This document shows positions 20,822 through 31,000 of a stretch of 64,000 nt of DNA, one piece after another (position 1 is the stretch's first letter; each line of letters opens with the position of its first letter). The position numbers and the translations under genes were made by a program. The notes beneath the pieces are model-generated. The model ran no database searches. It saw only the letters and a list, made by a program, of their open reading frames with translations, and was not told the origin of the DNA. This DNA is from Musa acuminata AAA Group (Eukaryota; Streptophyta; Magnoliopsida; Zingiberales; Musaceae): the NCBI RefSeq assembly GCF_036884655.1, contig NC_088340.1, forward strand, positions 3,487,001 to 3,551,000, read 5' to 3'.

Positions 20822-21225
20822 TAGAGGAAAAATAACGAAAAAAAATAGATCCATAAACAAGCTCTGCAATGCTTAACTATGAATTTAGCATGGATGTGTT
20901 TTCTGTATGTTGAACAAGATGAAGAACCATATAGAGTATGCAGTGAAATTATAGTCTCTCATTGAACTACTGATTCTGGCCCAGATGCAATGGCATGAAA
21001 CTAATCAAAAGAAAATTTCGTGTGGCACTTGGGTGGTCACAAGAATGCCATGGTGATAGTTTTGTCTTGCCAAAAAACTCTGGGTTGGTTGTCAACCACT
21101 GTCTCCAGAGATGCAATCTGTGCAAAGTACTTAATTAATCATGTAGGCATACAAGGGGGCAGACATGCTTTGCTGTAGGATCCCGATGGCTTTATCTCAA
21201 TTAAAAAAAAAAGGGTTTGTGGTAC

Positions 21226-21565
21226 CAATGGCACGTCCTTACCACTTCCAGTTCTCCCAGTCAAGCATTGTGTGATCTCTTTGGATGAAGTTTCAAGGAT
21301 CCTAACCTTCCATCATGCAAAATATATAAACTATCACATAGAGATCCCCATATGAACAATCCATTTCTATTAAGGAACTAAAGAAAGCAGTTCTCCCAAT
21401 GGCACGTCCTTACCACTTCCAGTTATCCCAATCAAGCATCGTGTATTCTCTTTGGATGGAGTTTCAAGGATTCCAATCTTCACCATCAAAAATATATAAA
21501 CTATCACATAGAGGTCCCCATATGAACAATCCATTTCTATCAAGGAACTAAAGAGGGCGGTTCTT
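21226..21565. repeat. 171-bp tandem duplication (two copies)
   Basis: 'caatggcacgtccttaccac' begins at 21,226 and again at 21,397. The copies run in parallel through 'aaaatatataaactatcaca' and 'tgaacaatccatttctat' to 'aaggaactaaag'. They differ by scattered substitutions and small indels. No coding function is visible; the minus-strand frame across it has a chance P-loop-like word only. Confidence 0.9.
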
Positions 21566-23415
21566 TCGATTTCAGCCCACTGCACATCTGTGCTGATTTA
21601 AGTAAAAAAGAAACCTGTTTTTTTTTATACATGACAATACTCGTAAGTAGATGTTGGATTTTGATTTTTAAAACTGTAAAAGTAGAAATTACCAAAAGCA
21701 AAGAAGACTCAGAACTGGAAAATAAAGCTGCTACAGAATGACACTTGATGTCTGATGGTTTCACGCACATGGATGATTAGTACAATCTCTGTTCCACCAG
21801 CCAAATTTATGATGTTTCCTATATGGTTTTACCTAAAAAGAATCAATATAATTTGTCAAGAGAACAGTAATGAATGTAAATGTTCTCAGCCATTATTTTT
21901 GCCTCTGGTCATAGTGGATGGAAATTTGTAATGATTCATGAGTTTAACTTAGATGTTCTTTCTTCTTTTCTTTTGATAGGTAACTTGGTCATTTGAAATT
22001 GCAAATAATTGATTTATATTGCATCAATGTTTGGATGAGATTCTAGATCATAAATTCTTTCTCGGTTCGATCATGATTAATGGAAATCTTTTGAATAAAA
22101 TGAATGACTGTAGTAAACATTAGTGCCATCTATTTTCAATGCAAGGTGAAGAGGAAGAAGAAGATACCAAACTTACTGGATCAGACTATTATGATATATT
22201 AGGACATCTAAATAGATCAAATTTAGTAAAGATTGAGGGGCCTGTGCCACTAGATTCATTCACGGATTTCCTAAAAGGTGAAACCCAATCCAATTTGGCC
22301 CATTACAATGGATTAAGAAAGCTAGATCGTTTGGCAGATTGGAGGCTACATGTATCATCCAGCCCATGAGAGACAGACAAATTCCCAAAAGATAAGGTCA
22401 AGTAGGCAGGAATCAATATTGGTAGGCAACATTCCTATCATATAAAATTGTCATATTTAATTCTACCACAGTTGACAAGAGGATTTTATTCTAATACAGT
22501 CAACAAAGTCATCCATTTTATAAATCAACACTACCTTCTTGACATCTAATCAAATATTTTCAATTCCATAATTCCAGTGACAAGTTTGACAATTAATTTT
22601 TATTTTGGTCAATTGTGTCCAATAGTGAACACATTCATCATGGACCCTACTTATCAGTGACATATTGCACCAACAGTAGAGCATCCCAATTCAATTCAAA
22701 CTCTTCCACCTTCTCCTCTCCCCTATTCGACCGTCCCTCACCGGCCCTTCCCGGTGCCCGTGCCCACTGTCACGGGTCAACGGTTCCCCTCCCATAGCCA
22801 TTCATCTTTTCCAGTCCCCCTCTCTGAGGCAGTACTACCCAGGATTAAAGCAATGGTCACAATTGCTGTTCCATAACATGAGTCCTCCGATTAAAAGATG
22901 AACATAATCACGATGACATCTAACAATATCTTTTATTATAAAACATACCGATTAATCAATCATGGAAGCGTCTTGATTCCAGCGAATGATCCGTACTCTA
23001 TCCCACCATTTGCCTTTGTTTATAGGTTTAAAGCATATTCTCCAACGTCAACTTGACCCACGCCCTTTTCCTATCGTGCTAGCAAAAGGATCAGAGGGTC
23101 CAGATTACTTGACGCGTCGTGATTCGGAAACATGTATTGGTATTTTAAATAAAATAAGGCCAAGGACGAGAAGTCTACCTTTTGACTAATAGCTTTGCCG
23201 GCAGCCACTTTCTGGAAGAAGGCGCCTCTCCTGCAGTGATGCCATCACGAGAGAGGAGATACGATCACGGCCGTCCGACGAAGAAATGCCCTTTGACTTC
23301 AGCTTTAGGCCCGTCTTCGCCTTCAATGAATTTAACCCCCCTTCTGCCCGTTCTCCTCTGCTGAGCTTTGGGGGATTCGTGTTCTTTTCATGGTGGTGGT
23401 TTAGGATTGGGGGTG
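21566..23415. other. WRKY upstream region
   Basis: No gene was recognised. The open frame at 22,139-22,369 (MQGEEEEEDTKLTG...) has no family features. The proximal 640 bp hold several W-box cores, listed separately, and form the likely promoter and leader of the WRKY gene. Confidence 0.5.
22775..23298. promoter_or_regulatory. Cluster of W-box (TTGAC) cores before the WRKY gene
   Basis: TTGAC(C/T) W boxes occur at 22,775-22,780 (minus strand), 23,053-23,058, 23,182-23,187 and 23,293-23,298. TTGACG variants are at 23,046-23,051 (minus) and 23,109-23,114. The pair at 23,046-23,058 is arranged head to head. W boxes are the DNA sites of WRKY proteins and are common in WRKY promoters, supporting auto- or cross-regulation. 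Function is inferred from sequence only. Confidence 0.55.
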
Positions 23416-24536
23416 ATGGCCGTTGATCTGTTGGTGTACGCGAAGATGGACGAGCAGATGGCGATCCAGGAGGCGGCGATGGCGGGGCTCCGGTCCATGG
23501 AGCACCTTCTCTCCCAACTCTCCCACCATCACCAGCAGTCGCCGCAGCTCGACTGCCGCGAGATCACTGATCTCACCGTCTCCAAGTTCAAGAAGGTCAT
23601 CTCTATCCTCGACCGCACCGGCCACGCCCGATTCCGTCGCGGCCCTCGCCCCGCCCCGGCAGTGGAGCCAGCGCCGCGGGCCGTCGCCCTCGCCCCGGCC
23701 AAGCCGCCTCAGCCCCCGATCCCTCCGCCTCCGCGGAGCATGACCCTGGACTTCACGAAGCCGATCGCTGCACCGTCCCTCGTCGAGGCCTCCGGCAGCC
23801 AGTTCACGGCGGAGGGCTTCAGCATCTCGACGTCCATGACGTCCGCTTCCGTCACCGGCGACGGCAGCATCTCCAACGGCAAGATCGGATCCGCTTCCCT
23901 CCTCCTCCACCCCGCCGCCGTCTCCACCGGCAAGCCGCCTCTCTCCTCCTCCCTCAAGAAAAGGTGCCACGAGCACGCCCACTCCGAGCACCTTACCGAA
24001 AAGCATGCCATCCCCGGCGGCCGATGCCACTGCTCCAAGCGAAGGTAACCCAAAGCCCATAAAGAAGGAATCCCCTTCCCACCCAATATATCGTCTCACG
24101 GCCATCAACAATACCAATCCGAAACAGTTCTCTGAACCAAATCGGGCGTTACACGCAGGAAATCGCGGGTGAAGAGAACGATACGCGTGCCGGCGATCAG
24201 CCCGAAGATGGCCGATATCCCACCCGACGAGTACTCGTGGCGGAAGTACGGGCAGAAGCCCATCAAGGGATCCCCTTACCCGAGGTAAGCATCTCCTCCT
24301 CGTCCGCCCCCTCCTAACCGTCCGATGCAGATCGTGCAGCTAAAATCCTTCTCTTCCTCCATTACAGGGGCTACTACAAGTGCAGCATCCTCAGGTGGTG
24401 CCCGGCGCGGAAGCACGTGGAGCGGGCGCTCGATGACCCGACGATGCTGATCGTGACGTACGAGGGCGAGCACTGCCACGGCCGCGGCACCGCTGCGCCG
24501 CCCGAGACCGCCGATGCTCCCGTTGCGGCCGTCTGA
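23416..24536 (+). CDS. WRKY transcription factor, group IId
   Basis: Three exons: 23,416-24,044, 24,159-24,284 and 24,368-24,536, all GT-AG, giving 307 residues. ATG 23,416 ([14 protein letters not shown]) is chosen over the upstream in-frame ATG 23,368 because group IId proteins start MAVDL. Features in order: the calmodulin-binding HARF region [20 protein letters not shown]; the plant zinc-cluster (CHEHAHSEH...[20 protein letters not shown]), which includes a basic nuclear signal; then [16 protein letters not shown] and the zinc finger C-X5-C-X23-H-X1-H ([10 protein letters not shown]...EGEHCH). An intron interrupts the WRKY domain at the conserved PYPR position. Group IId factors (WRKY7/11/15/17-like) bind W boxes and often repress defence and stress genes, with calcium/calmodulin input. 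Confidence 0.95.
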
Positions 24537-25321
24537 TGCACGAGACCGCTCCGTTTCCTCCTCCTCTTTTAAATCGACTTGTAAAAAGCCGGAAAATTCA
24601 AAAATGTTCGAGAAATTTGACGCGGTCGAATTCAGATCTCAAAATTACTTTTACGCCCAGTGCTACTTTTACGTCCTATTTGGTGAAAATTACGCTGCGC
24701 AGGGGAGGCATTCAACTTGGCAGACTCTCTGTGGATGTGGAATACATGGTTATAAATTGGGGTGACAATATCTATTATCTGAAACACACATCTTTGATGT
24801 ATTTTAGTGTTTGCCACTTGGTTCATATTAATATGATCTATGACATTTGCCTGCTAATTGTGACATGGATAGAGTCAGCTTATAAAGTAATTTCATCATG
24901 TCACTTCAAAATAATAGTAATGAAATCCTATGACTATGTTGTGTGTTGCCTCTGCCTTTAATGGTGCAAGCACAGCAATAATTCCACAGGTGATGCACTG
25001 AATGAATGATGCACCAGAAGTCCAAGGTGGTGTCTCTGCATGCCAGTTTGGCTGCAGCTGGTGATGGGCACATCTACTGGATGTTCTCAGGTGAAGAAAC
25101 TGAGTGCTGGGTTTGCATTTGTGCTGGTTCAAGACAACAGATAAAAGCCATGCTGCTAGCCATTCTATTTTGACTCCCAGGTTTGAAGTGAAGAGAATTC
25201 AGTGGTTCAGCAGTCAACATCTCATTCTTCTTCTTTGAAGGAAAGATTGGAGGAATGACAGAGAGCATGGAGTCCTTGTCTATATTGCTTTAAGAGTTTT
25301 GGTCAGAATACAAGACATGCT

Positions 25322-25412
25322 CCATCCACTTCATGATGCCCTCACCTTGAGAATGGTTATGGTCAAGGGAGAGATTGTCAACCTTCCCCATCATGAAGTG
25401 GATGGGACTGAA
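25322..25412. repeat. 17-bp perfect inverted repeat (hairpin candidate)
   Basis: 'ccatccacttcatgatg' at about 25,322 is matched by its exact reverse complement 'catcatgaagtggatgg' at about 25,392-25,410. They are separated by some 55 nt that contain a second nested pair (ccttga / tcaagg). The transcript could fold into a branched hairpin. I do not recognise a known plant microRNA in either arm, and the arms stop pairing abruptly, unlike most precursors. Confidence 0.6.
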
Positions 25413-26799
25413 TAAAGGTTTAGAAGATGAATTTGGAAGCAATATCATTATCATATATTACATATTACATATTTATCTTTAGACTGATGTCTTTGAGTGG
25501 AAAAAAAAAAAAAAAACATCAACAGTAAACCTGATTCTGAAATCAAACATGGAGTTTCTACAACTGATGGTGATCACATCATTAGTTCTAGATGTTCTGC
25601 AACAGACTCTTGAGGTTAAAGCTCATTTGATTCCCATGCCAAATCTTCTAGAGACCTAAATAAAGTAGATATCATGCAGCAACCTTTAGTAATAATTTAC
25701 TTCACATGTAGTGCTCAAGCAAGGGAAACATTGGCATATGGTGGAAACTATTCTCAAACTATGATAGTCATACTTTATTTATTACTTTTCTTTGTGAGGT
25801 ATGACTAAGTTCTATATTTACCAATGTCAATGAGATTGCTTAGTGGGGTGGTATTGCTCCAAAAGTCTTAAGATATGGGAGTTGACTAACTTTCCAGCCT
25901 TATGTTCTCATGAACAATGCTAATAGAACTGTCTGCATGCATCCAAAAAAGTTGCTGGTGGTGCATTAGAGTGGGCTTTCTGAAGAGGAAAATTGCAGGC
26001 ATCACTATAAGTTATTGCATCCTTAATTTAATCCTTTAAAATGTAAGCCCCCTCACATAAGTTGTCTCTCTCAAGAATATGATTCTGAGAGTGAATAAAC
26101 ATCTAAGATGACCATTCCAAGTAAGACAACAAAAAATAAAAATAAAAATCTCATTCTGATGTAATGATAAGACTATTATATGATTATATAATGCTTGGTG
26201 GAAGAAACATCATTCCACTCATTCATCATGAATGACCTAATACGACTAAATCAGTCTACATGACCTGATCAATATTTCTGATGAGATGATAAATCATCTT
26301 GAATTAGTAGGAACATTGCACTTCCTACGCTCCCCCACCCCCCTTTGTAATCCAAAAGATGGTGAGATTGGCAATTAATGTCACATCAAGAGGCCAAACT
26401 GCTCAACATTTTTGGCGCATGATGCCTGTGTTCTTGTCATCTTTGTTGTGTCCAAAGCTAAATCAATCAAGTGAGATTGGAGCAACTTTGGACTCGCTCT
26501 AATGGAGTACCAAAGTGTTGCTATTTCCAGTTCATCTTCATCCCTTTGTGCCACATTACTCTAACAAATTAGTTCTTGTCTCATGCTATAATAACCCCAC
26601 CACCACATGCTTATAACTTAGAGATGATATGATTCATGTATCTATACTACTATTATAATTATTATTAGTTCTTGCATTATTATATATATAATTTGAAGAA
26701 AAAAAGTATATATATAAATAATTTGTGTTATAAATTTTATTATATATCATATATCCCTCAAAACATTTAAATATCACATGCATCACTATTGATACGATT

Positions 26800-27320
26800 T
26801 TCTTGAAAAAGCTATTTTTTTAGATAATATATTTATTTTTAAATATTAAAAAATATCATTTCCTATGATAATATCATTTTTAAATAATATTATCATTATC
26901 TTTATATAATATCATTTTTAAATATTAAATAATTATCTTTAGATAATATCATCTTTAGATATTAAATCATTATCTTTAGATAATATCATATTTAAATATT
27001 AAATCATTATCTTTAGATAATATCATTGTTTTTAAATATTTAAAAATATTAAAAAAGCTATTTTTAGATAATATCTTTTATTTTTTTAAAATATTAAATA
27101 TTTAAAAAAATATATTTTTAAAATATTTAAAAATAATCATTTAAATATTAAAAAAATATGAAAAAAATTTCAATATCACATGCATCACTATTTTTAGATA
27201 ATATCTTTATTTTTAAATATTAAAAAATATCATTTTTAGATAATATTTTTTAAATATTAAAAAATAACATTTTTAAATATCTTTTATTTTTAATATTAAA
27301 AATTTTTAAATATTAAAAAA
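26800..27320. repeat. AT-rich degenerate minisatellite
   Basis: Words such as 'tctttagataatatcat', 'ttttaaatattaaa' and 'aaatcattatctttagata' recur every 35-40 bp in imperfect copies, clearest at 26,880-27,030. The words are themselves near-palindromic. GC content is extremely low. It is a candidate scaffold-attachment or DNA-unwinding type sequence, but this is only compositional evidence. Confidence 0.75.
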
Positions 27321-28165
27321 TATCATTGAAATCTTTTTTGTTGTCTTTGTCACCTTTTATCCTATCACTCCGTCTTTACTTATCATCTCTACTACTATCC
27401 ATCCTTATCATTCCTAGAAAATTATTTTTCTTAATGTCACAATACTTTTAAAAAAATATTAATATAAGTTAAAGTTTCATAGGGAAGATGTGATGGGTTT
27501 GGACTACTAATGTGTTGTGACTAACTCAAACAATAGTGTCGTGTCAACCTTAACTTGTTACTTCCACAAAAACTTTGACCTTCAATCCCACGTCACTTAT
27601 CCTTTTGGTCACACCAATCTAAGAGACTTCCAATTATTTTATTTGGTTATTTAATTCATCTCCTTCTTATCTAGAAGTTGAGATGGAGACACCTCATGGC
27701 AAGAGCTTGAGATGTGTTTGATCCAACTTGCCACATTATCAGCATAGCATATATATATGTTACTACATCCTATTTTTTTATGAACGTAAATTTCAATATA
27801 GCCATATATATATATATATATGTATGTACATGTGAGTCCCAACATTTATCTTTTCACATGAATTGGTATTAGAAAACTCATATTTATTAAATAAATAATA
27901 AAATATTTTTGATATACTTCTTATCCATTTTGGATGAATTCGTATGACTTTATTATTATTTTAATTCTCGTAATATGAAATCAAATATGCTTTTCATATG
28001 TAAATGATAATAGAAAGGTAAGTAGTTCACAGAGTTTGGCAGGCAAACTCCCACATGAACACTCCCAACACACAGCTTTCTTGGCCTCCCAATCCAACCA
28101 AACTCTCCCACAATTCCCAAAGCCACCAGCAAACATAAAACCTTCTCTCTCTCTCTCTCTTCTTC

Positions 28166-28167
<2 letters not shown>

Positions 28168-28215
<48 letters not shown>
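28168..28215. repeat. (TA)n microsatellite
   Basis: About 24 TA units, preceded by a (CT)n run at 28,144-28,160, some 770 bp upstream of the EXO70 start. Confidence 0.95.
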
Positions 28216-28218
<3 letters not shown>

Positions 28219-28516
28219 ACAACTCTGACCACAAAATGAAGTCAGAAGCTGTCCCCATGTCACAGTGTGAGATGCAGTGGTGGCTTCCCCTCTCACCTGT
28301 CTTGCTTGCTGCCCTCAGATTCCACCTCACATCCAAACAAAGAACACCACCAAAAGGAATAGGAAGAAGCTGCATTCATCTTCTCCAAAAGCCCTCTCCA
28401 CTTTCCAGTTTCCATCCACCCAACCCTTCCATTCTTTCTTACCCATTTGTTCTCAGTCACCCCTAATCTTTTCATTAGGCCCCAACTATTTCTTCTTTTC
28501 TCATCTTTGCCACCTT

Positions 28517-28563
<47 letters not shown>

Positions 28564-28987
28564 TCCCCTCCTCCTCCTTCCTTATCTGTCCTTTCCTCAC
28601 ATCATTTCCATATCATCTCAAATTCATCTCTCCTTTTCCTTCCATAACACAATCCCTCTTCTCCTTCTTCTCTCTCTGTGTGTCTATCCTTCCTTCTTCC
28701 TTAGCCTTTTCCTACCAAAATCCCCATAAACAAATCGCTCCCTTCAACCTGCAGGACATCACCACTGGTTGTTTATCCTCCTCCTCTCATTCCATTCCCA
28801 GTCAACATTGGTTTGCCAACCTCTGCTTCCCAACCTCCCACCTTTGCTTCTCCCTAACACGCGCACAGAAAAAGGCCATGTCTTTCTTCTTCTCCATCTC
28901 TCCTGGTTAGAATAGCGTCAGACCACTTCAACTCCCCTCTTGTTGTTGGTACGAGTCTTGCTCTGGGATTATTAGGGATTTTGGTTG
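28216..28987 (+). promoter_or_regulatory. Pyrimidine-rich promoter/leader of the EXO70 gene
   Basis: The plus strand from about 28,370 to 28,900 is overwhelmingly C and T (runs of tcttcc, ctcctcctt), including (TC)19 at 28,521-28,558. Pyrimidine-rich patches near the start site and leaders of this kind are common in plant housekeeping genes. No long upstream open reading frame with family features was seen. A TATA assignment within the preceding (TA)n is possible but not testable by eye. Confidence 0.4.
28521..28558. repeat. (TC)n microsatellite
   Basis: Nineteen TC units in the probable leader/promoter of the EXO70 gene. Confidence 0.95.
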
Positions 28988-31000
28988 ATGGAAGGGGGAG
29001 AACGGGGGATCTCGAGTCTGGTGGCGGCGCGGCGGTCGCTGCAGGCGAGCCTGGAGAAGTCGCGGACGCTGGGCGCCGCCCTTGCCCGCGCTGGGCCCCG
29101 CCTGGACGAGATCCTGCAGCGGCTTCCCTCCCTGGAGGCCGCCGTCCGCCCGATCCGCGCCGACCGTGACGCCCTCGCGGCCGTCGGTGGGCACATCGAC
29201 CGCGCCGTTGGTCCCGCCGCTGCTGTTCTCAAGGTCTTTGATGCGGTTCACGGACTCGAGCGCTCCCTCCTCTCCGACCCCCGCGCCGACCTCTCCGGCT
29301 ACCTCTCCGTCCTCAAGCGCCTCGAGGAGGCCCTTCGCTTCCTATCCGACAACTGCGGCCTCGCGGTGCAGTGGCTCGACGACATTGTGGAGTACCTCGA
29401 CGATCACGCCCTCGCCGACTCGCGCTTCATCGAGGCCCTCAAGACCTCCCTCGCCTCTCTCAAGCTGTCCCCTTACCCGCTCGACGGCGGCCTTCTAGCG
29501 GCCGCCCTCGACAAGCTCGAGTCCGAGTTCCGCCGCCTCCTGGCTGAGCACACCGTACCCCTTCCGATGCCCTCGGACACCGTGGACGCTCCCACCATCG
29601 CCCCTTCCCCTATCCCGGTGCCCGTCATCAACAAGCTCCGCGCCATCCTCTTGAGGATAACGGCAAACAGTCGGCTCGATCGCTGCATCTCGATCTATGT
29701 CGATGTGCGAGGGTCCAATATCCGCGCCAGCCTCGGCTCGCTCGACCTCGAGTACCTCGAGATCACGCCCGCCGAGTTCAATGACGTGCAGAGCATTGAA
29801 GGATACGTCGACAAGTGGAGCCGCCACCTTGAATTTGCCGTCAAGCACCTCTTCGAGGCCGAGCTCAAGGTCTGCATCGAGGTGTTCGAGCGCTGCGGGC
29901 CACGAGATGTAGCCTTGTCGTGCTTCGCAGAAATCGCCGCACAGGCTGGAATCCTCGCATTCCTCCGGTTCGGGAAGACTGTCACCGAGACAAGGAAGGA
30001 TCCCATCAAACTCCTCAAGCTTCTTGACATCTTTGCGACGCTGAACAGATTAAGGTTGGACTTCAACCGGCTTTTTGGAGGAAAAGCTTGCGTTGAGATC
30101 CAGAATCAAACCAGGGATCTTATCAAGAGATTGATTGATGGGGCGTGTGAGATCTTTTGGGAGCTTTTGCATCAAGTGGAACTACAAAGACAGATGCCAC
30201 CTCCCTCGCAAGGATCTGTGCCGAGGTTGGTGAGCTTTGTCACCGACTATTGCAATAAGCTTCTCAGTGAGGAATACCAGCCGGTTCTTACTCAAGTCTT
30301 GATCATACATCGGAGCTGGAAGCAGGAGAAGTTTCGAGAGAGGCTCCTAACTGATGCAATTTTGGACATTTTTAAAGCCCTCGAGACGAATTTTGAGACT
30401 TGGTCCAAGAGCTATGGGGACACAATCCTCTCCTACCTTTTTGCTATGAACACGCATTGGCATTTCTACAAGAATTTGAAGGGGACAAAGCTTGGGAAGC
30501 TGATAGGTGAGGCAAAGTTGAAAGAGCATGAGCAGTACAAGGATTATTATGCAGCAATTTTCTTGAGGGAAAGTTGGGGAAAGCTTCCATCTCTGTTGAG
30601 TAGGGAGGGGTTGATATTGTTCTCTGGTGGTAGGGGCAAGGCTCGAGATCTGGTGAAGCAGCGACTGAAAGCATTCAATGCATCCTTCGATGAGATGTAT
30701 CAGAAGCAGTCAAATTGGGTTATTTCAGACAAGGAACTGAGGGAGAAGATATGTCAGTGGATAGTGCAGACCATTGTTCCTACTTATCGGAGCTATATGC
30801 AGAACTATGGGCCTCTGGTGGAGCAAGATGCAAGTGCAAGCAAATACGCAAAGTACACTGCCCAAAGCTTGGAGAAGATGCTTGGTTCTCTTTTCCAGCA
30901 TAAACCCGGAAGAACGATGAGTCTTAACATCAGGCACTCAAACGGAAAGTTGAATAGTGTAATGACCAACCTGTCACGCTCTGCCTCAACTGTGAGCTGA
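28988..31000 (+). CDS. Exocyst subunit EXO70, A-clade-like
   Basis: Single open frame of 670 residues from ATG 28,988 (MEGGERGISSLVAARRSL). Residues to about 120 form the N-terminal coiled region (LEKSRTLGAALARAG), followed by the conserved AVLKVFDAVHGLERSLL...GYLSVLKRLEEALRFLSDNC. The EXO70 domain spans about residues 250-640, with FNASFDEMYQKQSNWVI, RSYMQNYGPLVEQD and LEKMLGSLFQHKPGR. The exocyst tethers secretory vesicles to the plasma membrane. EXO70 contacts phosphoinositides through its basic C-terminus. Sequence words match EXO70A1-type rather than B-H clades. Arabidopsis EXO70A1 has many introns, yet this copy has none over 2 kb; a retrocopy origin or a distinct intronless A paralogue are both possible. 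The frame is fully open, so it is probably functional. Confidence 0.93.
   Translation: MEGGERGISSLVAARRSLQASLEKSRTLGAALARAGPRLDEILQRLPSLEAAVRPIRADRDALAAVGGHIDRAVGPAAAVLKVFDAVHGLERSLLSDPRADLSGYLSVLKRLEEALRFLSDNCGLAVQWLDDIVEYLDDHALADSRFIEALKTSLASLKLSPYPLDGGLLAAALDKLESEFRRLLAEHTVPLPMPSDTVDAPTIAPSPIPVPVINKLRAILLRITANSRLDRCISIYVDVRGSNIRASLGSLDLEYLEITPAEFNDVQSIEGYVDKWSRHLEFAVKHLFEAELKVCIEVFERCGPRDVALSCFAEIAAQAGILAFLRFGKTVTETRKDPIKLLKLLDIFATLNRLRLDFNRLFGGKACVEIQNQTRDLIKRLIDGACEIFWELLHQVELQRQMPPPSQGSVPRLVSFVTDYCNKLLSEEYQPVLTQVLIIHRSWKQEKFRERLLTDAILDIFKALETNFETWSKSYGDTILSYLFAMNTHWHFYKNLKGTKLGKLIGEAKLKEHEQYKDYYAAIFLRESWGKLPSLLSREGLILFSGGRGKARDLVKQRLKAFNASFDEMYQKQSNWVISDKELREKICQWIVQTIVPTYRSYMQNYGPLVEQDASASKYAKYTAQSLEKMLGSLFQHKPGRTMSLNIRHSNGKLNSVMTNLSRSASTVS

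Larger units (their letters stand above)
24537..28140. other. Intergenic, WRKY to EXO70
   Basis: No supportable gene over about 3.6 kb. It contains the WRKY 3'-UTR, a 17-bp inverted repeat at 25,322-25,412, an A-run at 25,501-25,516, the AT-rich minisatellite at 26,800-27,320 and a short TA run near 27,806. Confidence 0.5.

Noticed and set aside
21370..21585. GITGSGKDVPLG, a P-loop-like word
   Set aside because: It falls in the 171-bp tandem duplication, is not repeated with conservation of frame, and has no Walker B or other domain around it.
22139..22369. 76-residue acidic frame before the WRKY gene
   Set aside because: No family signature, no neighbouring exon and AT-rich codon use; most likely chance.
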